Source: a bacterium UBP10_UBA1149
Lineage (GTDB): Bacteria > Desulfobacterota > Binatia > UBA1149
DNA length: 20,600 bases
NCBI GenBank assembly: GCA_002311335.1
Contig: DBZX01000086.1
Coordinates: 4,086-24,685, forward strand
Direction: 5' to 3'
The position numbers were made by a program, and so were the translations under genes. The notes under the pieces are model-generated. The model was not told where the DNA came from, ran no database searches, and saw only the letters and a program-made list of their open reading frames with translations. The first letter of the stretch is position 1; each line of letters begins with the position of its first letter. Positions 8,506 through 16,959 of this stretch are shown here, one piece after another.

Positions 8506-8516
8506 TTACTGGAAAT

Positions 8517-9806
8517 ATGATACCTCGTTACACCAGGGATCGAATGGGTTCGACTTGGTCGGACCAGCACCGCTACGACCTCATGCTCGAAGTCGAGATC
8601 CGCGTGTGCGAGGCCCTCGCCAAGCGCTCGGTTATACCGGGTGACGCGGCCGGCCGCATTCGCGCGAAAGCCAGTGTCGACGGCTCACGCGTGGCTGAAA
8701 TCGAGGCCGAGGTGCATCACGACGTGATAGCTTTCGTCAGCGCTGTCGCCGAAAGCGTGGGTGAAGACGGCCGCTACCTGCACTACGGAATGACGTCCTC
8801 CGACGTCCTTGACACCGCTTTTGCCCTGCAGCTGGTCGAAGCCGTAGACCAGCTGCTCGAAGGCGTCTCGACGCTGATGGAGGCCGTGCGCTCGAGGGCG
8901 AGGGAGTATCGAGACACCCCCATCGCCGGGCGTTCTCACGGTATACACGCGCAACCCACGACCTTCGGTCTCAAGTTGGCCGGTTGGTACGCCGAGCTAA
9001 AACGAGACCGGTTCCGGCTGCTCACCGCGCGAGAGACCATAGCCAGCGGTAAACTATCAGGTGCCGTGGGCACTTACGGTGTAAACGGCCCGGACATCGA
9101 GGCCGAGGTTCTCGACGGGCTTGGCCTGACGGTCGAGCCGGTGGCCACACAGGTGGTTCCCCGGGACCGGCACGCTGAATTCTTCTGTACTCTGGCTGTA
9201 TTGGCGGGTGGCCTGGAACGTTTCGCGACCGAAATACGTCACCTGCAGAGAACCGAGGTGGGCGAAGTCCTCGAATCCTTCAGTAAGGGCCAGAAGGGCT
9301 CGTCCGCCATGCCCCACAAGCGCAACCCCATTCTGACTGAGAACATAAGCGGACTGGCGCGCCTGGTTCGTGCCAATTCACTGGCCGCACTGGAGAACAT
9401 CGCCCTGTGGCACGAACGCGACATCTCGCATTCCTCGGTGGAGCGGGTGATAGCACCCGATTCGACGATTGCGCTTGATTTCATGCTGGCGCGCATGACC
9501 TCGGTGGTTACCGGCATGGAGGTTCGGCCCGAAGCAATGGCCGCTAACCTGGAGCGTACCGGCGGCAGGATGTTCTCGGAGAAAATCCTCCTGGCCCTGG
9601 TTGAAAACGGGATCTCCCGCGACGAAGCCTACCGCTGGGTTCAGCGTTGCGCGCTGGCGGAAGGCGATTTCCGCGCCAACGCCGAAAAGGATACCGATAT
9701 AAGCCGCGTGCTCGACGCCAGCAGGATCGAGAAGGCATTCGATATGAAGGCTGCCCTGGGCCATGCGCACGAAGTATTTGACCGCGTGATAGAGGAGGGA
9801 ACATGA
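8517..9806 (+). CDS. purB: Adenylosuccinate lyase
   Basis: PurB catalyses two eliminations of fumarate: SAICAR to AICAR in IMP synthesis, and adenylosuccinate to AMP. The product has 429 residues, the length of the short Bacillus-type enzyme. The fumarase/aspartase superfamily signature is GQKGSSAMPHKRNP at 258-271, which holds the catalytic serine on the mobile loop (S262/S263). The other catalytic histidine is H141 in GRSHGIHAQP. Conserved THYGMTSSDV-like sequence (LHYGMTSSDVLDT) is near residue 90. ATG 8517 gives the expected N-terminus (MIPRYTRDRMGSTW). It is the first of six adjacent purine genes. Its stop overlaps the purC start (ATGA). Confidence 0.98.
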   Translation: MIPRYTRDRMGSTWSDQHRYDLMLEVEIRVCEALAKRSVIPGDAAGRIRAKASVDGSRVAEIEAEVHHDVIAFVSAVAESVGEDGRYLHYGMTSSDVLDTAFALQLVEAVDQLLEGVSTLMEAVRSRAREYRDTPIAGRSHGIHAQPTTFGLKLAGWYAELKRDRFRLLTARETIASGKLSGAVGTYGVNGPDIEAEVLDGLGLTVEPVATQVVPRDRHAEFFCTLAVLAGGLERFATEIRHLQRTEVGEVLESFSKGQKGSSAMPHKRNPILTENISGLARLVRANSLAALENIALWHERDISHSSVERVIAPDSTIALDFMLARMTSVVTGMEVRPEAMAANLERTGGRMFSEKILLALVENGISRDEAYRWVQRCALAEGDFRANAEKDTDISRVLDASRIEKAFDMKAALGHAHEVFDRVIEEGT

Positions 9807-10519
9807 CCATGGCGACAAGCGGGAAATTGATTGCGGAGGGTAAGGCCAAGCGCATTTACGAGACCGACGATCCGGAGCTCCTGATGTTCTATTTCAAGGA
9901 CGATGCGACCGCGTTCAACGCGCAGAAAAAAGGCCGCATCGAGTCCAAGGGAATCCTCAATAACAGGATATCCCGCCGCTTCTTTGAATTGCTGCGGGAG
10001 AACGGAGTCGACAATCACTTTGTTGACTGTCCGTCCGAGCGCGAAATGCTGGTGCGCAAGGTCGAGATCATTCCGGTCGAAACTGTAGTTCGCAACATAA
10101 TCACCGGCAGTCTGCAGAAGCGCTGTGGGCGGCCGGAAGGTGAATCGCTGCCGCGACCCATCGTCGAGTATTTCTACAAGGACGATGACCTCGGCGATCC
10201 CATGATCAACGACGAGCACATCCTGATCTTCTCCTGGGCCACGCGCGAGGAACTCGACGAAATCCACCGCCAGGCCCTGGCAGTGAACGCCATACTGGAG
10301 CCGTTCATGCGCGAGAGGGGCGTACTCCTGGTGGACTTCAAGCTGGAGTTCGGGCGGGACTCTTCGGGCAAGGTGTTGCTCGCAGACGAGATCTGTCCTG
10401 ATACCTGTCGCTTCTGGGATATCGAAACCCGCAAGAAGCTGGATAAGGACAGGTTCAGGCAGGACCTGGGTGGAGTTGAAGACGCTTACCAGGAAATTGC
10501 ACGACGGGTAGCCGGCTGA
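9803..10519 (+). CDS. purC: SAICAR synthase
   Basis: PurC joins CAIR and aspartate, using ATP, to make SAICAR, the substrate PurB then cleaves; the two genes are adjacent and overlap. At 238 residues the length is typical. Family landmarks are KLIAEGKAKRIYET at the N-terminus (nucleotide loop), SKGILNNRIS around residue 50, VRNIITGSLQKR near 95-106, and the signature VDFKLEFG near 177. AGGAGG at 9793-9798 serves the start. It is 4 bases from ATG 9803 and 10 bases from an alternative in-frame ATG at 9809, so the true start may be 9809. It ends 10 bases before purS. Confidence 0.97.
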   Translation: MTMATSGKLIAEGKAKRIYETDDPELLMFYFKDDATAFNAQKKGRIESKGILNNRISRRFFELLRENGVDNHFVDCPSEREMLVRKVEIIPVETVVRNIITGSLQKRCGRPEGESLPRPIVEYFYKDDDLGDPMINDEHILIFSWATREELDEIHRQALAVNAILEPFMRERGVLLVDFKLEFGRDSSGKVLLADEICPDTCRFWDIETRKKLDKDRFRQDLGGVEDAYQEIARRVAG

Positions 10520-10529
10520 AGGGGGAGAA

Positions 10530-10802
10530 ATGGATTTCGTTGCCAGGGTTTACGTGACTCCCAAAAAAGCGATTCTGGACCCGCAGGGGAAAGCTGTTGC
10601 TTCGTCTCTGCAGGCCCTGGGCTATGACGGCGTCGATGATGTTCGCCTCGGCCGATACATCGAACTGCAATTGAGCGGCGTTACGGGAAGCGAAGCCGCG
10701 GGAAGTCGAGTTGACGAAATGTGCCGTCGCCTGCTGGCCAACGACGTGATCGAGGACTACCGCTTTGACATCGAGGAGAAGCTCGAGGAGCAGGGAGCCT
10801 GA
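10530..10802 (+). CDS. purS: Phosphoribosylformylglycinamidine synthase subunit PurS
   Basis: PurS is the small bridging subunit that assembles PurQ and the short PurL into active FGAM synthase and helps pass ammonia between them. It is 90 residues, the normal size. The family is recognised from ARVYVTPKKAILDPQGKAV at the N-terminus, GYDGVDDVRLGRYIEL in the middle, and CRRLLANDVIEDYRFDIEE at the end. GGGGGAG at 10521-10527 is the ribosome binding site. Its presence means the organism uses the three-subunit enzyme, matching the 752-residue PurL downstream. It is separated from purQ by 2 bases. Confidence 0.96.
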   Translation: MDFVARVYVTPKKAILDPQGKAVASSLQALGYDGVDDVRLGRYIELQLSGVTGSEAAGSRVDEMCRRLLANDVIEDYRFDIEEKLEEQGA

Positions 10803-10804
10803 TC

Positions 10805-11485
10805 GTGACCTGGGGCGTAATCGTTTTTCCTGGTTCCAACGATGACCGGGATACCCGGCACGTGCTTGCCGATGTGATGGGCGCCGAGGTGCGGATGCTC
10901 TGGCACAAGGATACCGACCTCAACGGTGTGGACGCAGTCGTTTTGCCGGGTGGATTTTCTTACGGCGACTATCTCAGGGCAGGAGCGATCGCCAGAATCT
11001 CGCCTGTGATGGAGGAAGTGGCTCGTTTTGCGAACGCAGGCGGTCCGGTGCTTGGCATCTGCAACGGTTTCCAAGTGCTCTGCGAGGCAGGACTGTTGCC
11101 CGGCGCGCTCATACGCAACAGCGGCCTGCGCTTCGTTTGCCGCGATGAAGCGATCGAGGTTGCGAACACAGCGACCGCGTTCACCGCTTCCTGCTCGGGC
11201 GGCGAGGTTCTACGCATCCCGGTAAAACACGGCTGCGGCTGTTATGTACTTGAGAAAAATCAGCTCGAAGAACTTGAAGGACGAGGCGGGGTTGTCTTTC
11301 GTTACGCGGATACAGCGCCAAACGGCTCGGTGAATAACATAGCCGGCGTGTGCAACGAGCGCGGCAACGTTGTTGGTCTGATGCCGCACCCCGAGCACGC
11401 CGTCGATCCTGCTCTTGGCATGGTGGATGGGCGGGTCTTGTTTGAGTCGGCCGCGGCCTGGGCAGTGAAGGGTGTAGCCGCGTGA
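10805..11485 (+). CDS. purQ: Phosphoribosylformylglycinamidine synthase subunit PurQ (glutaminase)
   Basis: PurQ is the class I glutamine amidotransferase subunit that supplies ammonia to PurL. At 226 residues it is the usual length. The catalytic triad is visible: C86 in GICNGFQ, and H195 and E197 in MPHPEH. The N-terminal GVIVFPGSNDDRD and LPGGFSYGDYLRAGAIA segments are characteristic. It starts with GTG two bases after purS and ends in a GTGA overlap with purL, so translation of the three subunits is likely coupled to keep their amounts matched. Confidence 0.97.
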   Translation: MTWGVIVFPGSNDDRDTRHVLADVMGAEVRMLWHKDTDLNGVDAVVLPGGFSYGDYLRAGAIARISPVMEEVARFANAGGPVLGICNGFQVLCEAGLLPGALIRNSGLRFVCRDEAIEVANTATAFTASCSGGEVLRIPVKHGCGCYVLEKNQLEELEGRGGVVFRYADTAPNGSVNNIAGVCNERGNVVGLMPHPEHAVDPALGMVDGRVLFESAAAWAVKGVAA

Positions 11486-13740
11486 TTCACGGCAGCGACA
11501 GAACCATAGATGAAGCCCTGGCCGCCGAACACGGCCTCAGCGCTGAAGAATACGCGGCCATTCTCGAGCACCTCGGGCGCACGCCGACGATAGAAGAGCT
11601 GGGTGTGTTCTCGGTGATGTGGTCCGAGCACTGCAGCTACAAGAGTTCGCGGGTGCATCTCAAGAGGTTTCCGGTCACGGGACCGGCGGTGCTGCAGGGG
11701 CCTGGCGAGAACGCTGGAGCCGTGGACATCGGCGGTGGGATGGCTGCTATCTTCAAGATCGAGAGTCACAACCACCCCTCTTACGTCGAGCCCTACCAGG
11801 GGGCGGCGACCGGCGTGGGCGGAATACTTCGCGACATCTTCACCATGGGTGCCAGACCGGTGGCTAACATGAACGCCCTGTTTTTCGGTGAACCCGAAGA
11901 CGAACGCACCCCCTACCTCCTTTCTGGTGTCGTGTCGGGCGTAGGCGACTACGGCAACAGCGTTGGTGTGCCAACCGTAGGCGGCCAGGTCAACTTCGAC
12001 GCCGCTTATAACGGCAACATACTCGTCAACGCTTTTTCGCTGGGCATTGCCAGGGCCGACAACATCTTCAGCGCGGTGGCGAGTGGCGAAGGAAACCCGG
12101 TACTATACGTGGGCTCGCGCACCGGTCGTGACGGCGTTCACGGCGCCAGCCTGCTCGCCTCTTCCGAGTTCAAAGAAGAATCAGAGCAGATGAAGCCCAC
12201 CGTGCAGGTGGGCGACCCATTTGCGGAGAACCTCCTGATCGAGGCCTGCCTCGAAGTACTCAAGGGCGACGATGTGGTGGCCATACAAGACATGGGTGCC
12301 GCTGGCTTGACGAGCAGTTCGGCCGAGATGGCCGGTCGGGGCGGCGTGGGCATTTCTCTTGACCTCGACAAGGTGCCGCTACGCGATTCTTCGGTGAGCG
12401 CTTACGAGATCCTGCTGTCGGAATCCCAGGAACGAATGTTGCTGGTGACCAAGCAGGGGCGGCAGGGAGCCGTCGCTGAGCTCTTTGCTCGCTGGGACCT
12501 CGAGTGCGTCGAAGTGGGAGTGGTCACCGATGATGGAAGGTTGCGTGCGAGCTGGCGCGGCGAGGAGATACTGTCTATCCCCGTTGGCGCGCTCACCGAC
12601 AACGCCCCCGCTTACAAGCGCCCGATCAAAGAACCAGCAGTCCGGGCCGTCAGTAGTGGTGGTGTACTCGGCGATGGGGAACTCGCCGACCCTGCTTCAG
12701 CGCTGCTGGAGATGCTGGCTTGCCCGGAACTATGCAGTCGACGTTGGGTATTTGAGCAATACGACTCCTGGGTAGGGGCCAACACCGTGCTCCATCCGGG
12801 TGGCGACGCCGCCGTGATACGGGTGGCCGAAACCGGTGCCGGACTGGCCATGACAGTGGATTGCAATCCGAACTACGTGGCCAGCGATCCTTACCTGGGC
12901 ACCCAACACGCGATAGCCGAGGCGGTGAGGAATATATCTGTCACCGGGGCGACACCGCTTGCGGTGAGCGACTGCCTGAATTTTGGAAGCCCCGAAAAAC
13001 CTGAGGTGATGTGGCAGTTCAGCCAAGCTGTCGACGGGATGGCAGCGGCTTGTCGTCACTTTGGCACGCCGGTTATCTCGGGCAACGTGAGCTTTTATAA
13101 CGACACTCGGGGCGAATCGATCCCCCCGACGCCGGTGGTCGCCATGGTCGGCCTGATGGCCGATTCAGCCACCGCGGTGGGCTGCGCGGCCGGCGGCCCG
13201 GGCCGTAGGATCTATCTCCTCGGTGGTGGTGTGGCAGAACTTGAAGGCAGTGTTTTTGAGCGCCTTTACGGCAAGAACCCCGTAGGTGGGGTACCCGCAC
13301 TCGACCTCGATGCCGAAAAGGATTGCTCGGCCTTGTGCGTGGACCTCGTGCAGCAAGGCCTCGTCACCGCCGCCCACGATCTTTCGGAGGGGGGCCTGGC
13401 GGTTGCCCTTGCCGAGATGGCGGTGCAGGAGGGCGCATGCGGCATTGTCGCGCGGGTGCCCGATCATGGCCGCCTGGACAATTCCATGTTCGGCGAGAGC
13501 GCGACACGAATCCTGGTTGTCGTTGAAGCTGGGGACACAGACGCCGTCGAAGCTGCGGCAGCGGCCAGCGGCGTATCATGTCGATGGCTCGGCGAAACAG
13601 GCGGCGACCGTTTTCGCTTGGAGCGCGACGGAGAAACGAATCACCCGCTGCTGGATCTCGACTTGGCACAGCTACGGGCTGCCCGCGAGCAGACCCTGCC
13701 GGCGATCGCAGCAGGCCTGAAGGATTTTGAAGCGGCATGA
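11482..13740 (+). CDS. purL: Phosphoribosylformylglycinamidine synthase subunit PurL (short form)
   Basis: PurL is the ATP-dependent synthetase subunit that converts FGAR to FGAM with ammonia from PurQ. The product has 752 residues, the short form that needs PurS and PurQ rather than the roughly 1300-residue fused form. Landmarks are the EHCSYKSSR segment (about 50-58), ESHNHPSYVEPYQGAATGVG (about 93-112) and FTMGARP. The second AIRS-like half contains SVTGATPLAVSDCLNFGSPE and the C-terminal HDLSEGGLAVALAEM. The GTG start overlaps the purQ stop. The final ATGA begins a tiny reading frame that leads to purF. Confidence 0.98.
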   Translation: MIHGSDRTIDEALAAEHGLSAEEYAAILEHLGRTPTIEELGVFSVMWSEHCSYKSSRVHLKRFPVTGPAVLQGPGENAGAVDIGGGMAAIFKIESHNHPSYVEPYQGAATGVGGILRDIFTMGARPVANMNALFFGEPEDERTPYLLSGVVSGVGDYGNSVGVPTVGGQVNFDAAYNGNILVNAFSLGIARADNIFSAVASGEGNPVLYVGSRTGRDGVHGASLLASSEFKEESEQMKPTVQVGDPFAENLLIEACLEVLKGDDVVAIQDMGAAGLTSSSAEMAGRGGVGISLDLDKVPLRDSSVSAYEILLSESQERMLLVTKQGRQGAVAELFARWDLECVEVGVVTDDGRLRASWRGEEILSIPVGALTDNAPAYKRPIKEPAVRAVSSGGVLGDGELADPASALLEMLACPELCSRRWVFEQYDSWVGANTVLHPGGDAAVIRVAETGAGLAMTVDCNPNYVASDPYLGTQHAIAEAVRNISVTGATPLAVSDCLNFGSPEKPEVMWQFSQAVDGMAAACRHFGTPVISGNVSFYNDTRGESIPPTPVVAMVGLMADSATAVGCAAGGPGRRIYLLGGGVAELEGSVFERLYGKNPVGGVPALDLDAEKDCSALCVDLVQQGLVTAAHDLSEGGLAVALAEMAVQEGACGIVARVPDHGRLDNSMFGESATRILVVVEAGDTDAVEAAAAASGVSCRWLGETGGDRFRLERDGETNHPLLDLDLAQLRAAREQTLPAIAAGLKDFEAA

Positions 13741-13772
13741 CGGCGAACCAGGCAGAGGCGGTGGGCTTGTGA
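13737..13772 (+). CDS. Candidate 11-codon mini-ORF linking purL to purF
   Basis: ATG 13737 overlaps the purL stop as ATGA. The frame encodes MTANQAEAVGL, then stops at TGA 13770-13772, which overlaps the GTG 13769 start of purF as GTGA. A ribosome finishing purL could reinitiate here and then on purF, so this could carry translational coupling across a 28-base gap. It has no known homology and may simply be chance. Confidence 0.3.
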   Translation: MTANQAEAVGL

Positions 13773-15229
13773 TTTACGACAGTCGTGAAGATCGCTTCAA
13801 CGAAGAGTGCGGGGTCGTAGGGGTATACGGCCGTCCGGAAGCCGCGAATCTCGCCTACCTGGGCCTGTATTCATTGCAGCACAGGGGACAGGAGGGCGCC
13901 GGCATTGCCTCGAGCGACGGGACCTCGGTGGTGCAGCACAGGGGCCTTGGCCTGGTGGCCGATGTGTTTGACGAGGACGTCATACGGGCACTGGGCGGCG
14001 ATATGGCCATTGGTCACAACCGCTATTCGACCAGCGGACAGACGATGCTGCGTAACACCCAGCCCTTCGTGGTGGAGTACGCCCTTGGTCCCCTGGCTGT
14101 TGCCCACAACGGCAATTTCGTCAACACCGAGTTGCTCAGGGCCAACCTCGAGGCCCACGGGTCTATTTTTCAGTCCACGGTGGATACCGAGGTCCTCATA
14201 CACCTCATCGCCAGCTACAACCGTTCTACTCTGCTCGAGCGCACGATAGACGCGCTGAAGGTCGTTGAGGGTGCGTACTCGGTCTTGTTCATGTCTGACC
14301 GGGAAATGATTGCCGCCAGGGATCCAAACGGCTTCAGGCCCCTGGTCATCGGCCGTTTTGAAGGCGGGGGCTACGTCGTGGCGTCGGAAACCTGTGCCCT
14401 GGATCTCATGGAAGCCGAGTACGTCAGGGAGGTGGAACCCGGAGAGCTGATTCACTTCCGGGACGGCAGTATGAAAAGCATACGTCCCTTCGAAAAACGT
14501 GAGCGCCACGCCTGTATCTTTGAGCATATTTACTTCGCTCGCCCTGACAGTATGGTTTTCGGCACCCACGTCTACAGCAACCGCAAGGAGTTCGGCAGGC
14601 AACTGGCGCGCGAAGCACCAGTGGAAGCCGACATAGTGATACCGGTACCCGACTCGGGTGTGCCGGCAGCCCTGGGTTACGCCGAGGTATCAGGCATTCC
14701 CTTCGAGATGGGCCTCATCCGCAACCATTACGTGGGCAGGACCTTCATCGAGCCACAGGATTCGATCCGGCACTTCGGCGTAAAGGTCAAGCTCAATCCA
14801 CAGCGCGAAGTCCTGGAGGGAAAGCGGGTTGTCGTCGTTGACGACTCGATAGTGCGTGGCACTACGAGTCGCAAGATCGTCCGCACCATACGCGCCGCGG
14901 GCGCGCGCGAGGTGCACTTCAGGGTGAGTGCTCCGCCTACTACCGGGCCCTGCTATTACGGGGTGAACACACCTACCCACGGTGAGCTGGTGGCCAATAA
15001 CCATACCCTGGAAGAAATCCGCCAGTACATACTCGCCGACTCGCTGGCCTACCTGAGCGAGGCAGGCATGTATTCTTTTCTTGGCGGCGAGGACCCCGGT
15101 TTCTGCGACGCGTGTTTTACGGGTCGCTATCCGCTCGGCGCGGCCGAGACCGCGGCCGGTGGGCAGATGCGCTTGTTCCAGTCCGGCGATAAGAAGCCCG
15201 GTCCACGCCTGCGTGTCGTGAAAGAGTAA
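13769..15229 (+). CDS. purF: Amidophosphoribosyltransferase, iron-sulfur type with propeptide
   Basis: PurF catalyses the first committed step of purine synthesis: PRPP and glutamine give phosphoribosylamine. I chose GTG 13769, with AGAGG at 13754-13758, because it leaves a 13-residue propeptide before the catalytic cysteine C14 (EECGVVGVYG); removal would expose Cys1 as in the Ntn-hydrolase family. A TTG at 13727 would add 14 residues inside purL. The PRPP loop is VVVVDDSIVRGTTSRK (about 354-369). Four cysteines match the [4Fe-4S] ligands of the Bacillus enzyme: C249, C395, C446 and C449, which are 236, 382, 433 and 436 after propeptide removal. The enzyme is therefore probably oxygen-sensitive and feedback-inhibited by nucleotides. 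It is the last gene of the purine run. Confidence 0.97.
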   Translation: MIYDSREDRFNEECGVVGVYGRPEAANLAYLGLYSLQHRGQEGAGIASSDGTSVVQHRGLGLVADVFDEDVIRALGGDMAIGHNRYSTSGQTMLRNTQPFVVEYALGPLAVAHNGNFVNTELLRANLEAHGSIFQSTVDTEVLIHLIASYNRSTLLERTIDALKVVEGAYSVLFMSDREMIAARDPNGFRPLVIGRFEGGGYVVASETCALDLMEAEYVREVEPGELIHFRDGSMKSIRPFEKRERHACIFEHIYFARPDSMVFGTHVYSNRKEFGRQLAREAPVEADIVIPVPDSGVPAALGYAEVSGIPFEMGLIRNHYVGRTFIEPQDSIRHFGVKVKLNPQREVLEGKRVVVVDDSIVRGTTSRKIVRTIRAAGAREVHFRVSAPPTTGPCYYGVNTPTHGELVANNHTLEEIRQYILADSLAYLSEAGMYSFLGGEDPGFCDACFTGRYPLGAAETAAGGQMRLFQSGDKKPGPRLRVVKE

Positions 15230-15253
15230 GTACTGTTATTCCAGCTGCCCTTT

Positions 15254-16846
15254 TCAGATTACCGTCGGCCGGCGCCAGTTACTGTCGTCGAGGTCAGGAC
15301 AGTCAACATTGTAGTGCAGGCCGCGGCTTTCCCTCCTTACCCTGGCACATTGAACCAGCAGGTCGGCTACCAGCGCGAGGTTGCGCAGCTCGAGCAGGTC
15401 GCCCGTTATCCTGAAATCCCAATAGTACTGTTGGATCTCGTCGCGTAGCATGCTGATGCGCTTGGCAGCTCGCTCGAGCCTCCTGTCACTGCGCTCGATG
15501 CCCACGTAGTTCCACATGAGCCGACGGATTTCGTCCCAGTTGTGCTTGATGACCACCGATTCGCCTTCGTCGCTGGCGTCACCCGTCACCCAGCTCGGAA
15601 ACACGGGTGGGACGACGTCGTCTTCACTCGTCTTTTTCCTGGCGTCTTCAGCCGCACGGTGGGCAAACACCAGTGCTTCGAGAAGCGAGTTAGAAGCGAG
15701 CCGGTTTGCTCCGTGCAGACCAGTCATGGCGACCTCGCCGATCGCGTATAGTCGGTCGAGATTGGTCGCACCCACAGAGTCGGTCACCACGCCTCCACAG
15801 AGGTAGTGGGCGGCGGGAACCACGGGCACTCGCTCGGAGGGTACGTTTATGCCCAGAGAGCGGCACTTGTCGAGTATTCGCGGAAAACGCGTGCTCATGA
15901 AGTCGTCGGCGAAGCCGGTGAGGTCAAGGTGCACGTATTCCAGGCCTTCTTTTTTCATCTGGTGGTCAATAGCTCTCGCAACTATGTCCCGCGGCGCCAG
16001 TTCGGCGCGGTGATCGTAGGCCTCGAGGAAATAGTTTCCTGCCGGCGTACACAGTCTTGCTCCTTCGCCGCGCAAGGCTTCGGTCACGAGAAAGGACTTG
16101 GCGCTGGGGTGGTACAGGCAGGTAGGATGAAACTGCATGAACTCCAGGTTCGCTACGCGACAGCCGGCGCGCCGGGCCATCGCGAGGCCGTCTCCGCTGG
16201 CCACGTCGGGGTTGGATGTATAGAGGTAGACCTTGCCGGCTCCGCCGCTAGCAAGGACGGTGCGACTGGCGACTATCGTGCGCACTTCGCCGCTGTTGGC
16301 ATCGAGCACGTAGGCTCCCCAGCAGGAGGCTGTACCCTTGGACAGTCCGAATTTTTCATCGACCAGCAGGTCGACGGCGTGGTGGCCTTCGAAGACATCG
16401 ATCGAAGCATGACCACGTACCCTTGCCACCAACGCGCGTACAAGCTCGGCGCCCGTTTGGTCGGCAGCGTGCAGCACACGGCGATGCTCGTGGCCGCCCT
16501 CGAGGCCGAGATCAAGCTCGCCAGAATCACCCGCTACCGTCGAAAACCGTACTCCCGACTCCAGCAATTCCGCGATCCTCGCCGGACCCTCCGCCACGAC
16601 GCCGCGAACTATATCTTCGGAGCACAAGCCCGCTCCCGCAGAAATGGTATCTGCGGCATGGCTTTCGAGGGAATCGTCGCTGCCCCATACCGCCGAGACA
16701 CCGCCCTGGGCCATGGCCGTGTTGGAGTCCAGCAAGGAGCGCTTGGTCACCAGCGCAACCCTGCCCGTATCTGCAGCTTTGATCGCAAAACTCAGCCCTG
16801 CAAGGCCGCTGCCGATCACGAGATAGTCGTAGCTTGTCCGATTCAC
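15254..16846 (-). CDS. nadB: L-aspartate oxidase
   Basis: NadB is a flavoprotein that oxidises L-aspartate to iminoaspartate, the first step of de novo NAD synthesis; it can reduce oxygen or fumarate. From GTG 16846 the product is 530 residues, the usual size. The FAD dinucleotide motif is GSGLAGL at 12-18. AQGGVSAVWG follows, EFMQFHPTCLY is in the active-site region, and GANRLASNSLLEALVFAHRA is the conserved FAD/substrate segment. A TTG at 16882 would add 12 residues, but it lies inside a promoter-like element and the family does not need it. nadA and nadC are not in the window. The gene converges on purF with 24 bases between and diverges from pgsA. Confidence 0.95.
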   Translation of the reverse strand: MNRTSYDYLVIGSGLAGLSFAIKAADTGRVALVTKRSLLDSNTAMAQGGVSAVWGSDDSLESHAADTISAGAGLCSEDIVRGVVAEGPARIAELLESGVRFSTVAGDSGELDLGLEGGHEHRRVLHAADQTGAELVRALVARVRGHASIDVFEGHHAVDLLVDEKFGLSKGTASCWGAYVLDANSGEVRTIVASRTVLASGGAGKVYLYTSNPDVASGDGLAMARRAGCRVANLEFMQFHPTCLYHPSAKSFLVTEALRGEGARLCTPAGNYFLEAYDHRAELAPRDIVARAIDHQMKKEGLEYVHLDLTGFADDFMSTRFPRILDKCRSLGINVPSERVPVVPAAHYLCGGVVTDSVGATNLDRLYAIGEVAMTGLHGANRLASNSLLEALVFAHRAAEDARKKTSEDDVVPPVFPSWVTGDASDEGESVVIKHNWDEIRRLMWNYVGIERSDRRLERAAKRISMLRDEIQQYYWDFRITGDLLELRNLALVADLLVQCARVRRESRGLHYNVDCPDLDDSNWRRPTVI

Positions 16847-16854
16847 GGGAAGGT

Positions 16855-16882
16855 ATGATAGACATTGGAAGCGAAGGAACAA
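16855..16882 (-). promoter_or_regulatory. Candidate nadB promoter giving a leaderless mRNA
   Basis: On the - strand, TTGTTC (16882-16877) and TATCAT (16860-16855) are separated by 16 bases. TATCAT matches the sigma-70 -10 consensus at five of six positions; the -35 match is poor. Only 8 bases lie between TATCAT and the GTG at 16846, so transcription would begin at or next to the start codon. The lack of any Shine-Dalgarno before this GTG agrees. Confidence 0.4.
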
Positions 16883-16959
16883 GCCGCGCGCTGGGTACCT
16901 GACCTGGTACGTGCTGCGGCACAGCTATTTGCAACAATGGCTGCCTGGGAGAGGGGACG

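Noticed and set aside
13727..13768. TTG at 13727 as the purF start
   Set aside because: It lies inside purL, has no ribosome binding site, and would make an unusually long propeptide.
15806..16858. Open frame of 350 codons on the + strand opposite nadB
   Set aside because: No domain or ribosome binding site; nadB motifs are intact on the other strand, so this is a shadow of a GC-rich gene.
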